Source: DAOUMU01 sp034409055
GTDB taxonomy: Bacteria > Chloroflexota > Anaerolineae > 4572-78 > J111
Direction of reading: 5' to 3'
NCBI GenBank assembly: GCA_034409055.1
Contig: DAOUMU010000223.1
Coordinates: forward strand, 11,808-75,807
Length of the DNA: 64,000 nucleotides
Shown: one piece after another, positions 18,313 through 27,910 of the stretch
Layout of the letters: each line of letters begins with the position of its first letter
Position numbering within the stretch: the stretch's first letter is position 1
Made by a program: the position numbers and the translations under genes
Notes under the pieces: model-generated
Database searches by the model: none
Told to the model about the DNA's origin: nothing
The model's input: the letters and a program-made list of their open reading frames with translations, nothing else

Positions 18313-21300
18313 CCTAATGCCTCCCGTCGTAGGGTAACTAATTCTCTCAGTTCCGCCGTTGAAAGTTCGGTCAGCCAGTTTTCTCCCTGGCCGACCACGC
18401 TTTGGGCCAGCGCTTTTTTACTCTCGATCATCTCGTCGATCATCTCCTCCAGCGTGCCCACGCAGACAAATTTGTGCACCTGGACATTCCGAGTTTGCCC
18501 AATGCGGAAGGCCCGGTCGGTGGCCTGGTCTTCCACAGCCGGGTTCCACCAGCGGTCAAAGTGGAACACGTGGTTGGCCTGGGTCAGATTCAAACCCGTT
18601 CCGCCGGCCTTGAGTGACAAAATAAAGATGGGCGGCCCGTTGGGGTCCTCCTGAAAACGCTGCACCATTTGGGGGCGTTTCTTGGCCGGCGTACCACCGT
18701 GTAGGAACAGGGTCGATACCCCCAACGTGTGTTGCAGGTGATCCTTGAGAAAATAGCCCATTTCGGAAAACTGGGTAAAGATCAGGCTGCGGTCGCCCAC
18801 GGAAATGGTTTCTTCAAGCATTTCGGTCAGGCGGGCCAGTTTGCCACTCCGCTTCATCTCCGCTTCCGGGTCCACAGGTTGACCATCGCCGACCTGGTGC
18901 AGGAATTGAGCCGGATGGTTACAGACCTGTTTCAACTGCATCAGCATGCTCAACACAAGACCCTTGCGCTTGACGCCATCGACGTCTTCTGTCTGTTCCA
19001 CTGCTGCTATTGAATTTTGCACCACCGATTCGTACAGAGTCGCCTGCTCCTCGCTCAGGTTGCAGTAGACTTTCATCTCGTTTTTCTCAGGCAGGTCTTG
19101 AATAACGGTGGGATCGGTTTTGACCCGGCGCAGGATGAAGGGGCCGGTCATCTGTCTCAGCCGGAGGGTGGCGGCCTCATCCTGGTACCGCTCGATGGGC
19201 AGGGCAAAGGTGGCCCGGAAATCCTGGCGCGAGCCCAGGTAGCCCGGGTTGAGAAACTGCATAATTGACCACAGTTCCGACAGGCGGTTTTCAACCGGGG
19301 TACCGGTCAGGGCCAGCCTGAATTGGGGCGACAGGCTCCGAATGGCCCGGGCCTGCTTGGTGCCGGGATTTTTGATGTTTTGCGCTTCGTCCAGCACCAC
19401 CCCAAACCAATCCACAGCCTGCATCGTTTCAATGTCGCGGCGTACCACGGCGTAACTGGTCAGAATCAGATCGGTTTCTCCGGCTTGATTGGTAAAGGCG
19501 TCGTCCCGCAGGCGGTCTGGACCTTGATGTTGAAGCGTGGTCAACCCTGGACCAAATCGTTGCACCTCTTTAGCCCAGTTCGAGACCACCGAAGTCGGAC
19601 AGACCAGCAAAACCGGGCCGGGTAGATGGCCCGTTTGCTCTTTTTCCTGCAGCAATAAGGTTATGGTCTGGATGGTTTTGCCCAGGCCCATATCATCGGC
19701 CAGGCAGGCCCCCATTCCCCAACGGCGCATAAAATCCAGCCAGGAGTAACCATACTGCTGGTAAGGTCGCAACTGTCCTTGCAGGCCGGCCGGTTGGGGC
19801 AGAACCGCCAGTTTCTCGTTGCCTTTGAAGCGTTCCATCCAATCGGCCAGCCAGCCTTCATACTCCACCCCCTGGACAGGCAAGCCGTCAATAGTATCGG
19901 CTGCGCCCAAGCCAAAGCGCAACGCCTCGTTTAACCCAATTTCCGCTTCGAGGTTCTGCTTTTCCCAGAAGCGAATGGCCGCTTCAATCTGTTCCGGGTC
20001 AAGTTGCACCCACTGGCCCCGAATTTGCACCAGAGGCGCTTTGAGGGCCACCAGGGCCTCGAATTCTTCGCGGGTGAGGTTGGTTTCACCCAATGACAGT
20101 TCCCACTTGTAACGGATGAGATTTTTAAAGCCAATCTTGCTTTTGGGAACGGCATCGGCGCTGGGCTGGCTGGAGGTTGACATTTTCAGACGTACACCCA
20201 GCCGGGTACCCGGTTTATTCCACCAGGGCGGAACCAACACCCCAAAGCCGCTCCCTTCCAGCAAAGGAGCGACTTCGCGCAAAAAATCAAACGCCTCCTG
20301 TGTGGACAGGGCCAACGAGGTCGGTTTAGCCGACTTGAGACTGGCTTTGAGCGATTCAAAGAGACGGGCGGCATAGCCCAGACCGGTCAGTAGTGTTTCC
20401 TGGGGCTGCTCAAAACGGCGGTTGAGGGTTTTGAGCACCTTTCCTTTGGTCTGCCAGATTTGCTCGGCGCTGACCAACAAACTGGGGTCGTCGCGGGCTT
20501 GCAGTACGTAATGTAAAATCCAGGATTTGTCTCTACCGGAGGTACTCTGTTGGACGGGCGCTTCCAGACGAAAGGCCACCCGGCTGGTTTTATCGCCGGC
20601 GAGATGCAGATTGCGCAGCCACACCCTGTAGCTCCGGTTGAGGTGGTTCAGTTGGGCCGGAGAACCGGTGATTTCCGGGTTTGTGGCAAAAAGGGCGTTG
20701 AGCCAGTGCCGGGGTGTTTCATCTTTTTTGGCCGGTAGGTCGGGCTGTTTGGCCTGACCCCATAAGCGAGCCAGGGTATCGGTCATCGTGTTGAGGAAAG
20801 TATCGAGCAGGTGGCGAGGATGAGGCGCTTCTTCTGACGTTTTTGCTTCGGCTCGGCACAGGGGAGGCAGGGTGGCTTGTAACCGGGCCAGGCGCGGCCC
20901 ATCATTTGGCCCATCGAGGATAGGGAGCCAGCGAGCGTGGTATGTTTTTCCCTCCAGATCGGCCTGGGCCATCGTCGGCAGAATTTTTTGCTGGGCCAAC
21001 CCTTCCAGAACCAGGCTGCAAACCATCTGCCAGTACTGGCAATCAATGCCCGGCGTCAGTCCGGGCGGTAAGTTCTCCCGGTCGGGCAGGTTTGTCAAAA
21101 ATATAACACCCTGTAGCGGTGAGAGTGAAATGCCGGTGATTTGCCAGGGAGCCAGAACCGGGGCGCCATCATCGTCGCTCAAATCCCAGTCGTGCTGCAA
21201 CTGCGGCGAGGGTTGAGGCCCATATTTGCCGGTGGGGAGCAACAGGGTTATATCGGTCGTGTTGGTGGTGGCCTCAGCCAGGCCGATGGCCGCCATGACT

Positions 21301-21473
21301 CGCTCCAGGCTAGCGGGGATGTCGTCAAAAGGGTGAGGCTTGGGCTTCTTCTGGCTGATGCGTCCTCCTCGCTTCCTCGGGGCAGGCAGTAGCCCATTTT
21401 CGGCCCACAGTACGACTTCGCCCGACTCAGCCGGAGAGCGCGGAGGGCGCCAGTGAACATGCAAAACTTGCAT
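18309..21473 (-). CDS. SNF2-family DEAD/DEAH ATPase with DUF3670-type N-terminal region
   Basis: A 1054-residue Swi2/Snf2 ATPase. The N-terminal 550 residues include the DUF3670-like segment (GSGFGVLVPPWWNKPG). The motor occupies the C-terminal half: motif I DDMGLGKTIQTI, motif II LDEAQNIKN, motif III ALTGTPVENR, and helicase C-domain motifs GGTGLNLTQANHV and DRAFRIGQTRNVQVH. Such enzymes translocate on duplex DNA and remodel protein-DNA complexes. The start ATG at 21473 has ggagaa seven bases upstream. The stop overlaps the SWIM gene start. A 205-base region separates it from the divergent second SNF2 gene and must hold both promoters. Confidence 0.93.
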   Translation of the reverse strand: MQVLHVHWRPPRSPAESGEVVLWAENGLLPAPRKRGGRISQKKPKPHPFDDIPASLERVMAAIGLAEATTNTTDITLLLPTGKYGPQPSPQLQHDWDLSDDDGAPVLAPWQITGISLSPLQGVIFLTNLPDRENLPPGLTPGIDCQYWQMVCSLVLEGLAQQKILPTMAQADLEGKTYHARWLPILDGPNDGPRLARLQATLPPLCRAEAKTSEEAPHPRHLLDTFLNTMTDTLARLWGQAKQPDLPAKKDETPRHWLNALFATNPEITGSPAQLNHLNRSYRVWLRNLHLAGDKTSRVAFRLEAPVQQSTSGRDKSWILHYVLQARDDPSLLVSAEQIWQTKGKVLKTLNRRFEQPQETLLTGLGYAARLFESLKASLKSAKPTSLALSTQEAFDFLREVAPLLEGSGFGVLVPPWWNKPGTRLGVRLKMSTSSQPSADAVPKSKIGFKNLIRYKWELSLGETNLTREEFEALVALKAPLVQIRGQWVQLDPEQIEAAIRFWEKQNLEAEIGLNEALRFGLGAADTIDGLPVQGVEYEGWLADWMERFKGNEKLAVLPQPAGLQGQLRPYQQYGYSWLDFMRRWGMGACLADDMGLGKTIQTITLLLQEKEQTGHLPGPVLLVCPTSVVSNWAKEVQRFGPGLTTLQHQGPDRLRDDAFTNQAGETDLILTSYAVVRRDIETMQAVDWFGVVLDEAQNIKNPGTKQARAIRSLSPQFRLALTGTPVENRLSELWSIMQFLNPGYLGSRQDFRATFALPIERYQDEAATLRLRQMTGPFILRRVKTDPTVIQDLPEKNEMKVYCNLSEEQATLYESVVQNSIAAVEQTEDVDGVKRKGLVLSMLMQLKQVCNHPAQFLHQVGDGQPVDPEAEMKRSGKLARLTEMLEETISVGDRSLIFTQFSEMGYFLKDHLQHTLGVSTLFLHGGTPAKKRPQMVQRFQEDPNGPPIFILSLKAGGTGLNLTQANHVFHFDRWWNPAVEDQATDRAFRIGQTRNVQVHKFVCVGTLEEMIDEMIESKKALAQSVVGQGENWLTELSTAELRELVTLRREALG

Positions 21474-21678
21474 AGGTATTTCTCCAATGAGTTTGCAGGA
21501 TATTATAGCACATTTGAAACAGAGAAGACATTATTGAGTTTGCGGACATATCCTGGCAATTTCAATTTCTGGCTTTAATAAACGATTTGTATTAAAATAT
21601 GGTTTTTAGGTAATAGTGTAACACTGTAAAATTTTTGAAACGGACCACTATTGCAAAAGTCGCAAGGAGTTAATTACC

Positions 21679-24546
21679 ATGGTTGATGTACAAGAGCAAA
21701 TTGAACGCCGGCGCAAACGGGCCGCTGAAGATATTGCTGCCATTGAGAACCAGGGACAGCATACCGTTTACAGCACCTTCGAGGTTACGTCCCAGTCCAA
21801 ACAAACGTACCGGGTGCAGATTCGCTCCCTGACCGAGTTACTCAATAGCTGCACCTGTGCCGATTACAAAACCAATCTCCTCGGCACCTGTAAACACATT
21901 GAAGCCGTCCTGCTTCGCCTCAAGGAAAACCTGGGAGAGGAGTGGGACAAAATGGCGGCGGAACGACCGCCTGTATCACAAATTTTCCTGCATCACGCTC
22001 AGGAAACCACCGTGCGCATCACCCTGCCCTTGCCAGACCCGCCAACCTTGCGTGATGTTTTGTCTCGTTACTTTGATGCCGAGGGCATTCTGGTCGGTTC
22101 GGTCACCAAGACCCTACCCACCCTGTTGGAAGACATCAAGGGGCTGCCGGCCCAACTCCAAGATTCTATTCAGATAACGCCCCAGGTCGAGCAGCACCTG
22201 GAGAAACAACAGGATATCGAGACCATTCAACGCCAGAAAGAATGGTTTCAGGAGCAAATCAAGCAAGGCCATCGCTCCCTCAATCTGCTCTCTACGCCGC
22301 TTTATCCTTACCAGGAAGAGGGAGCCATGCACCTGGTCTTTGGCCGCCGAACCATGCTGGCAGACGACATGGGTCTGGGCAAAACGGTCCAGGCCATTGC
22401 CGCCAGCAGCCTGCTGCACCAACTGCGCGATATTCAGCGGGTGTTGGTGGTCTGCCCCGCCTCGCTCAAACACCAGTGGGCCCGTGAGATTCAACGCTTC
22501 ACCTCCTTTTCGGTCAACATAATTGAGGGCAACCTCATCGCCCGCCGCCAACTGTACCAGAAACCGGCCTTCTTCAACATTATCAACTACGAATTGGTGC
22601 TACGCGATGAAGATGACCTGCGCCGCATGCGGCCTGACCTGATCATCCTGGACGAAGCCCAGCGGATTAAAAACTGGCGCACCAAAACCGCCGACGCGGT
22701 CAAGCGGTTACGCAGCCCCTATGCCTTTGTACTAACCGGCACCCCCCTCGAAAATCGGTTGGATGAACTGTATAGCATTTTCCAATTTATTGATCCGACC
22801 ATTCTCGGTCCGCTGTGGCGTTTCAACCAGCGCTTTTTCCAGGTGGAACGACGCGCCGCCGGCTCGTACAAGGTGCTGGGTTACAAAAATCTGGACGAAT
22901 TACGTGGTCAAATCTCACCCTACGTCCTGCGCCGTGTCCGGGACGAGGTTTTGAAAGACCTGCCCGAACGCATTGACAGTAACTTCTTTGTTGACATGAC
23001 CGATCCGCAGTGGAAAGCCTACGAAGAGTTTCGGGCCACCGTGGCCAGACTGGTCGCCACCGCCCGGCGGCGGCCCCTGTCCCCCAAGGAGCATCAAATT
23101 CTGCTGGGCGCCCTGGTCAAGATGCGCCTCATCTGCAACGCCCTGGCCCTGCACGATCCTGATCTGTCTCCCACGGACCGGGAAAAAACCGCCCCTAAGC
23201 TGCAAGAACTGGCCGACATCCTGGACGACGAAGTGGCCAATAACGGGCACAAAGCCATCCTGTTTAGCCAGTGGACCAACATGCTTCACCTGACTTACCC
23301 CATCCTGGAGCGGATGGACCTGGGCTACGTTACCCTCAGCGGCGATGTACCCACCTCCAAGCGCGGCGCATTGATCGAACGTTTCTTTGAGGATGACAAG
23401 TGTAAGGTGTTCCTGTCTACGGATGCCGGCGGCGTGGGTCTCAATCTCCAGGCAGCCAGCCTGGTAGTAAACCTGGATCTGCCCTGGAATCCGGCCGTGT
23501 TGGACCAACGCATTGCCCGCGCCCATCGTCACGGCCAGCCGCACACGGTTAATGTGATCAACCTGGTGGCTCAAGGAACCATCGAGGAGCGTATGCTCGA
23601 TACCCTGGCCGCCAAGCGGAACATTTTTGCCGGCGTCTTCGGTAGCGAAGAATCGCCAGCCGAGATTACCTTCCACGACACCGGTCAGAGCCTGATGCAA
23701 AAAATTGACGAGATGCTGGGGGGCCCCCCTGTCGAGGTTAAGTTGGACCTGGCTCCCAAGGAAGCCCCACCGGTCAAAGAAGCGCCGGTTCCGACGCTGC
23801 AAGCTTTTGCCGACCGGCTGGTCGGCCATTTTCCCGGCCGGATTATGCTGGTCCGCCGCGCGCCTCAATTGCCCGGCGCTCCGGCCGATGGAAATATTTT
23901 GGTGGTGGTTGACCAGACCCCGGCTGAATTACGACCTCAGATCGAGAAACTTTTAAATGAACATTTCAACGTCGAGGCCGGGGCCGAACTACCCGGCCTG
24001 CACCTGATGGAGCAGGAAAGCTACCGCACCCTGCTGACTCTGACCGGTGGCGCCGTTGAACAGGCCGATCCCAAGGCCGAGGCTGACTTCTACCGGGCCC
24101 CGTCTATGCCTGCTCCCCCCGCCACTCGCCAGGCCGACCAGCAAGCGCAGCGTCTGCAAAAGGCTCGTAAGGGCTTGGACACCGCCAACAAGCGATTGCA
24201 ACTGGCCCGCGTCGTACTGCAAGGCGGCTTCCCGGAAGAAGTGATGCGTCCCATCCACCAGGCCCTGGGTTGGGCCTTGACCGCTCACCTGTGCCTGCTC
24301 AAAGAGCGCGAACCAGGTCCGAAACTGCCCTCCCCGCGCCTGGTTCAGGCCGAACTGGTTGAAACCAAGCGCATCTCCGATACCCTGGCCGCCCGCCTGG
24401 CCCACGTCCGCGAGTTGACCATCCCACCCGACGACGAGGAAGAAGAAGCCCCACCCCCGTCAGTCGAGACGGCTGAAAACCTGATTGAGACGGTGCAAGA
24501 TTTGGTCAACAAGGGGTATGAGTTGGCTGCAGAAGCTGGACTGTAA
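21679..24546 (+). CDS. SNF2-family ATPase with built-in SWIM motif
   Basis: A 955-residue protein. A SWIM-type zinc motif lies at about residues 55-75 (CTCADYKTNLLGTCKHIEA), followed by a SNF2 motor over about 205-640: ADDMGLGKTVQAIA, LDEAQRIKN, FVLTGTPLENRL, GGVGLNLQAASLV and RIARAHRHGQPHTV. Residues about 680-955 are an extra C-terminal region without a family I recognise. Compared with the divergent pair at 17422-21473, SWIM and motor are joined in one chain here. Ribosome site aaggag precedes the ATG. The stop is 12 bases before addB, so it probably shares the addBA transcript. Confidence 0.92.
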   Translation: MVDVQEQIERRRKRAAEDIAAIENQGQHTVYSTFEVTSQSKQTYRVQIRSLTELLNSCTCADYKTNLLGTCKHIEAVLLRLKENLGEEWDKMAAERPPVSQIFLHHAQETTVRITLPLPDPPTLRDVLSRYFDAEGILVGSVTKTLPTLLEDIKGLPAQLQDSIQITPQVEQHLEKQQDIETIQRQKEWFQEQIKQGHRSLNLLSTPLYPYQEEGAMHLVFGRRTMLADDMGLGKTVQAIAASSLLHQLRDIQRVLVVCPASLKHQWAREIQRFTSFSVNIIEGNLIARRQLYQKPAFFNIINYELVLRDEDDLRRMRPDLIILDEAQRIKNWRTKTADAVKRLRSPYAFVLTGTPLENRLDELYSIFQFIDPTILGPLWRFNQRFFQVERRAAGSYKVLGYKNLDELRGQISPYVLRRVRDEVLKDLPERIDSNFFVDMTDPQWKAYEEFRATVARLVATARRRPLSPKEHQILLGALVKMRLICNALALHDPDLSPTDREKTAPKLQELADILDDEVANNGHKAILFSQWTNMLHLTYPILERMDLGYVTLSGDVPTSKRGALIERFFEDDKCKVFLSTDAGGVGLNLQAASLVVNLDLPWNPAVLDQRIARAHRHGQPHTVNVINLVAQGTIEERMLDTLAAKRNIFAGVFGSEESPAEITFHDTGQSLMQKIDEMLGGPPVEVKLDLAPKEAPPVKEAPVPTLQAFADRLVGHFPGRIMLVRRAPQLPGAPADGNILVVVDQTPAELRPQIEKLLNEHFNVEAGAELPGLHLMEQESYRTLLTLTGGAVEQADPKAEADFYRAPSMPAPPATRQADQQAQRLQKARKGLDTANKRLQLARVVLQGGFPEEVMRPIHQALGWALTAHLCLLKEREPGPKLPSPRLVQAELVETKRISDTLAARLAHVRELTIPPDDEEEEAPPPSVETAENLIETVQDLVNKGYELAAEAGL

Positions 24547-24558
24547 TTTAAGGAGCTC

Positions 24559-27500
24559 ATGACCTCTCATCTTTATCTGGCCCCGGCCGGTCACGGCAAA
24601 ACAACTTACGTCTTGAAGCAAATCCGCCAGATTCGCGCCGTCGATCCTCTGGCCTCCATCATAGTTATCTTACCTAACCAGGCTCAGGTGAATGCCTTCC
24701 GCCAGCGCTTGAGTGCGAGCGGAGGAGCTTTAGGCGTGAATCTGGGTACGTTTTATGCCCTGTACCCTGAAATTCTGGCCTGGGCCGGCAAACCGGAACC
24801 GCGCCTGCCTGAACCGGTGCAATATCGCTTATTGCACAACATTGTCGTCAACCTGATAGATGAAGGGCGTCTCCCCTATTACGCCCCCCTGCGTGACAAG
24901 CCTGGCTTTGTGGTGGCCTTACGCGCCTTACTGGAAGAGCTCAAGCGAGCCGGTATTCGGCGCGAAGCATTCAAACAGGCCATCCAAACCCTATCCGAGC
25001 GGGACACACGTCTGACCGAGCTGGCCGAACTTTACACTGTTTACCAGGATTGGCTACTTGACTACAACTGGGCCGATACAGAGGGTCAGGGCTGGCTGGC
25101 TGCCCTGGTCCTGGAACGCCAGCCCGATTTGGGCCGCCACTTGCGGCTGCTCATCGTGGATGGTTTCGACGAATTTAACCCCACCCAGTTGGCCGTGCTC
25201 AAATTCCTGGCCGGGCGGGCGGCGGAGACAATCATCACCCTGACCGGTTCGCCGTCTTCAGTTTCCCCGGATAGGGGCCGACCCGCTCTGCGCCGCTTCA
25301 CCCGGGCCTTGCAAACTGTCAGCCAGGCCTTGAAACTTAAACCGGAACCATTGCCAGAACAAATACCCTCGCCCTTTGCCCCGGCCCTGGCTCACCTGGA
25401 AGCCCATCTCTTCAACGCCCAGGCTCCTCGCTTCGTCCCCTCTGGCCGGGACGAGGACGGCGCCGAGACCGGCCAGGAGACAATCACCTTTTTGGAAGCG
25501 CAGAACCGGGCAGAAGAGGTTCGGGCTGCTCTGCGCTGGCTGAAAGCACGCCTGGTCAGAGATCAAATGGCTCCTGCGGAGGTGGCTTTGATCGCCCGCG
25601 ACCTGAGCCCTTACCGTCCTTTCATCGAAGAAACAGCCGTCGAATTTGGCCTGGTCATCCATTTGCGTGAGGGCCTGAACCTGGCCACCAACCCGGCCAT
25701 TGCCGCCATTATATCATTACTGGCCTTACCGCTGGCCACTTCCAACGGCGAGGGTAACTGGGCCCGCCGGCCGCTCATCGACGCCTGGCGCAGCCCCTAC
25801 TTTGAAAATCTGGCCCCGGACCTGGCCCGGCGTGAGGCCGACCGCCTGGACCTCGTGGCCCGGCAGGGATTGGTCATGCAGGGGCTTGACCAGTGGCGGG
25901 CAGCCCTGAACCAACAAGTCAGCCTGGCCTCCAGTAGAGCAGACACAGCCTCGCCCCTGACCGACGAAGACCTGACCCCGCCCGACCAATTATCGCTGAC
26001 CGAGCTCCTGGCCCTGCAAAACGCCTTTGAAGCCTTTGTCACCCGTATCACCCCGCCTCCACAAGCCACGCTGCGCCAGTATGCCGCCTTTGTCGAAGAT
26101 CTCATCGGCGATGATCCCAAACTCAGTAGATCCAATTTTCAAGCTCGGAGCGGACCACAGTCCGCGTTTTGGCCGCTGGACTATGGTCCAGCTAGAGCAA
26201 ATTTGGATGTACTGAAACTGACCAACCAGGCCCCCTCTCCCTCGCGAGAGAGGGCTGAGGAGGGGGAGAGAAGTGTGGGTATCGTCAACCGGGCCTGGGC
26301 TGTGCCCGCTACTGCCCCCCGCGATATAGCGGCCCTGCGTGCCTTCAAGGACGTGTTGCGTGGCCTGGTGCTGGCCGAGTCCTCGCTCGCCCCTGAAGCC
26401 CGGCCGATGAGTTACGACCGGTTCTACGAAGAATTACGTGGGGCCGTCCAGGGCGCCACCTACTATCCGCCGCCACCCAGGCCCCTGGAGAGAGTCTTGC
26501 CGGTTCTCTCGGTGTTGAACGCCCGCGGCCTTTCCTTTCGGGCCGTGGCCCTCATCGGCCTGGCCGAAGGGGATTTTCCCCGCTCTGAACGGGAAGATAT
26601 TTTGCTGCGTGAAGAGAATCGTCAGGCTTTGCGGCAGGCGGGTCTGACCACTCTGGAATCCCACTTGCGCGGCGACGAGATTACGTTTTTTTACCAGGCC
26701 ATAACCCGCGCCCGCGAAAAGTTGTTCCTGGGCCGGCCCTACCTGGCCGCGGACGGTCACACCTGGGAACCTTCTCCCTACTGGCAGGAAGTACACCGCC
26801 TGATTGACGCGCCGGCGCAGCACCTTCGCCCGGAAGACCCCCTGCCCCTCAGCCAGGTGGCCTCGTGGCAGGAATTTGCCCAGGCCCTGTCGCCGGGAAA
26901 CCTGGACCCCGAATTATCCCCTCACCTGCTTTCCCCACCCACCCAACTGACCAACCAACTACGCCGCAGCCTGGCCATTCTCCGAGCGCGTCTGGCAGCC
27001 GAACCACAAGGCCGGTTTGAAGGCGACTTGACCGACCTGTCCGAACGATTCTCGTCCATCTACGGTCCCGACCAGGTGTGGAGTTCCAGCCGCCTGGAGG
27101 CTTACGGTCTCTGCCCCCACCATTTCTGGTTGGGTCAAGACCTGGCCCTGGAGTCGCACCAGCCGCCGGAGGAGGGCTTTGACGTTTTCATCCTGGGCAG
27201 CATGTACCACGAGATTTTGGAGGAAGTCTACCGCCAGGCCGGAGAACAGGCTGATGGGGAACGGCTGTTGGAGCTTCTGCCCGCTGTGGCCAAAGCAGTT
27301 TTTGATAAAGCCCCGGCCACCTACGGTTTTCGCCCCACGCCCCTGTGGGAGATACAGCGACCCGAGTTGGAACAAATCCTGGCCCAGACCATCGTCGCCC
27401 TGGCCGAGGCCACAGCTAACAGCACCCCCATGGCCCAGGAGCAGGTTTTTGGCATGCGCGGCCAACCGCCCCTGGTCGTTCGCCAGAACGGCGACGAATT

Positions 27501-27903
27501 CCGGGTGCGCGGCTTCATTGACCGGGTGGACCAGGACTCCGATGGCCGCTTACGCATCATCGATTACAAATCGGGCTCCACACCGATCACAGCCCGGGAC
27601 CTGGCCGAGGGGCGGCGTTTGCAAATCGCTCTCTACGCCCTGGCTGCCCGCGAGGCCCTGGCCCTGGGCGACATCGCCGACGGTTTTTACTGGCACATCG
27701 GCTCGGCCAAAGCCAGCAGCCTTAAGCTGGAAAAGTACGAGGGTGGCGTCGAAGGAGCCTTAAAGATGGCCATTGCTCACGCTTTCAACCACATCGCCGG
27801 GGTACGGGCCGGCTGCTTTCCTCCTTCGCCCCCCCCTGCTGGCTGCCCAGGCCATTGTCCGGGAGCCAGTTTTTGCTGGCGGTACAAGGCGAAGGGGTGG
27901 TAA
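24559..27903 (+). CDS. addB: AddB-like helicase-nuclease subunit with iron-sulfur nuclease domain
   Basis: An 1114-residue inactive-helicase/nuclease subunit of an AddAB-type double-strand-break resection enzyme. A P-loop-like LAPAGHGKTTYV lies at the N-terminus. The C-terminal PD-(D/E)xK domain is visible as YGLCPHHFW, GSMYHEILEE, RVRGFIDRVDQ and RIIDYKSGS, followed by CPGHCPGASFCWRY; the first Cys plus the last three match the split [4Fe-4S] ligands of AddB. Residues about 524-574 contain an insertion built from palindromic repeats, with low-complexity peptide PSPSRERAEEGERS, yet the frame stays open. It is followed by addA after seven bases. Confidence 0.9.
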   Translation: MTSHLYLAPAGHGKTTYVLKQIRQIRAVDPLASIIVILPNQAQVNAFRQRLSASGGALGVNLGTFYALYPEILAWAGKPEPRLPEPVQYRLLHNIVVNLIDEGRLPYYAPLRDKPGFVVALRALLEELKRAGIRREAFKQAIQTLSERDTRLTELAELYTVYQDWLLDYNWADTEGQGWLAALVLERQPDLGRHLRLLIVDGFDEFNPTQLAVLKFLAGRAAETIITLTGSPSSVSPDRGRPALRRFTRALQTVSQALKLKPEPLPEQIPSPFAPALAHLEAHLFNAQAPRFVPSGRDEDGAETGQETITFLEAQNRAEEVRAALRWLKARLVRDQMAPAEVALIARDLSPYRPFIEETAVEFGLVIHLREGLNLATNPAIAAIISLLALPLATSNGEGNWARRPLIDAWRSPYFENLAPDLARREADRLDLVARQGLVMQGLDQWRAALNQQVSLASSRADTASPLTDEDLTPPDQLSLTELLALQNAFEAFVTRITPPPQATLRQYAAFVEDLIGDDPKLSRSNFQARSGPQSAFWPLDYGPARANLDVLKLTNQAPSPSRERAEEGERSVGIVNRAWAVPATAPRDIAALRAFKDVLRGLVLAESSLAPEARPMSYDRFYEELRGAVQGATYYPPPPRPLERVLPVLSVLNARGLSFRAVALIGLAEGDFPRSEREDILLREENRQALRQAGLTTLESHLRGDEITFFYQAITRAREKLFLGRPYLAADGHTWEPSPYWQEVHRLIDAPAQHLRPEDPLPLSQVASWQEFAQALSPGNLDPELSPHLLSPPTQLTNQLRRSLAILRARLAAEPQGRFEGDLTDLSERFSSIYGPDQVWSSSRLEAYGLCPHHFWLGQDLALESHQPPEEGFDVFILGSMYHEILEEVYRQAGEQADGERLLELLPAVAKAVFDKAPATYGFRPTPLWEIQRPELEQILAQTIVALAEATANSTPMAQEQVFGMRGQPPLVVRQNGDEFRVRGFIDRVDQDSDGRLRIIDYKSGSTPITARDLAEGRRLQIALYALAAREALALGDIADGFYWHIGSAKASSLKLEKYEGGVEGALKMAIAHAFNHIAGVRAGCFPPSPPPAGCPGHCPGASFCWRYKAKGW
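26130..26268. repeat. Cluster of palindromic repeats inserted in frame inside addB
   Basis: Three hairpins follow one another: gcggac-caca-gtccgc (26150-26165), gctggac-tatg-gtccagc (26175-26192), both perfect, and ccctctc...gagaggg (26233-26254). The first two are flanked by imperfect arms atccaattttcaagct (26130-26145) and agctagagcaaatttggat (26190-26208). Comparable palindromes elsewhere in the window are intergenic. Confidence 0.8.
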
Positions 27904-27910
27904 GCTAACA

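Noticed and set aside
22915..23868. Long minus-strand ORF of 317 codons
   Set aside because: Fully antisense to the SNF2 ATPase with clear motifs; long antisense frames are expected in GC-rich codon-biased genes.
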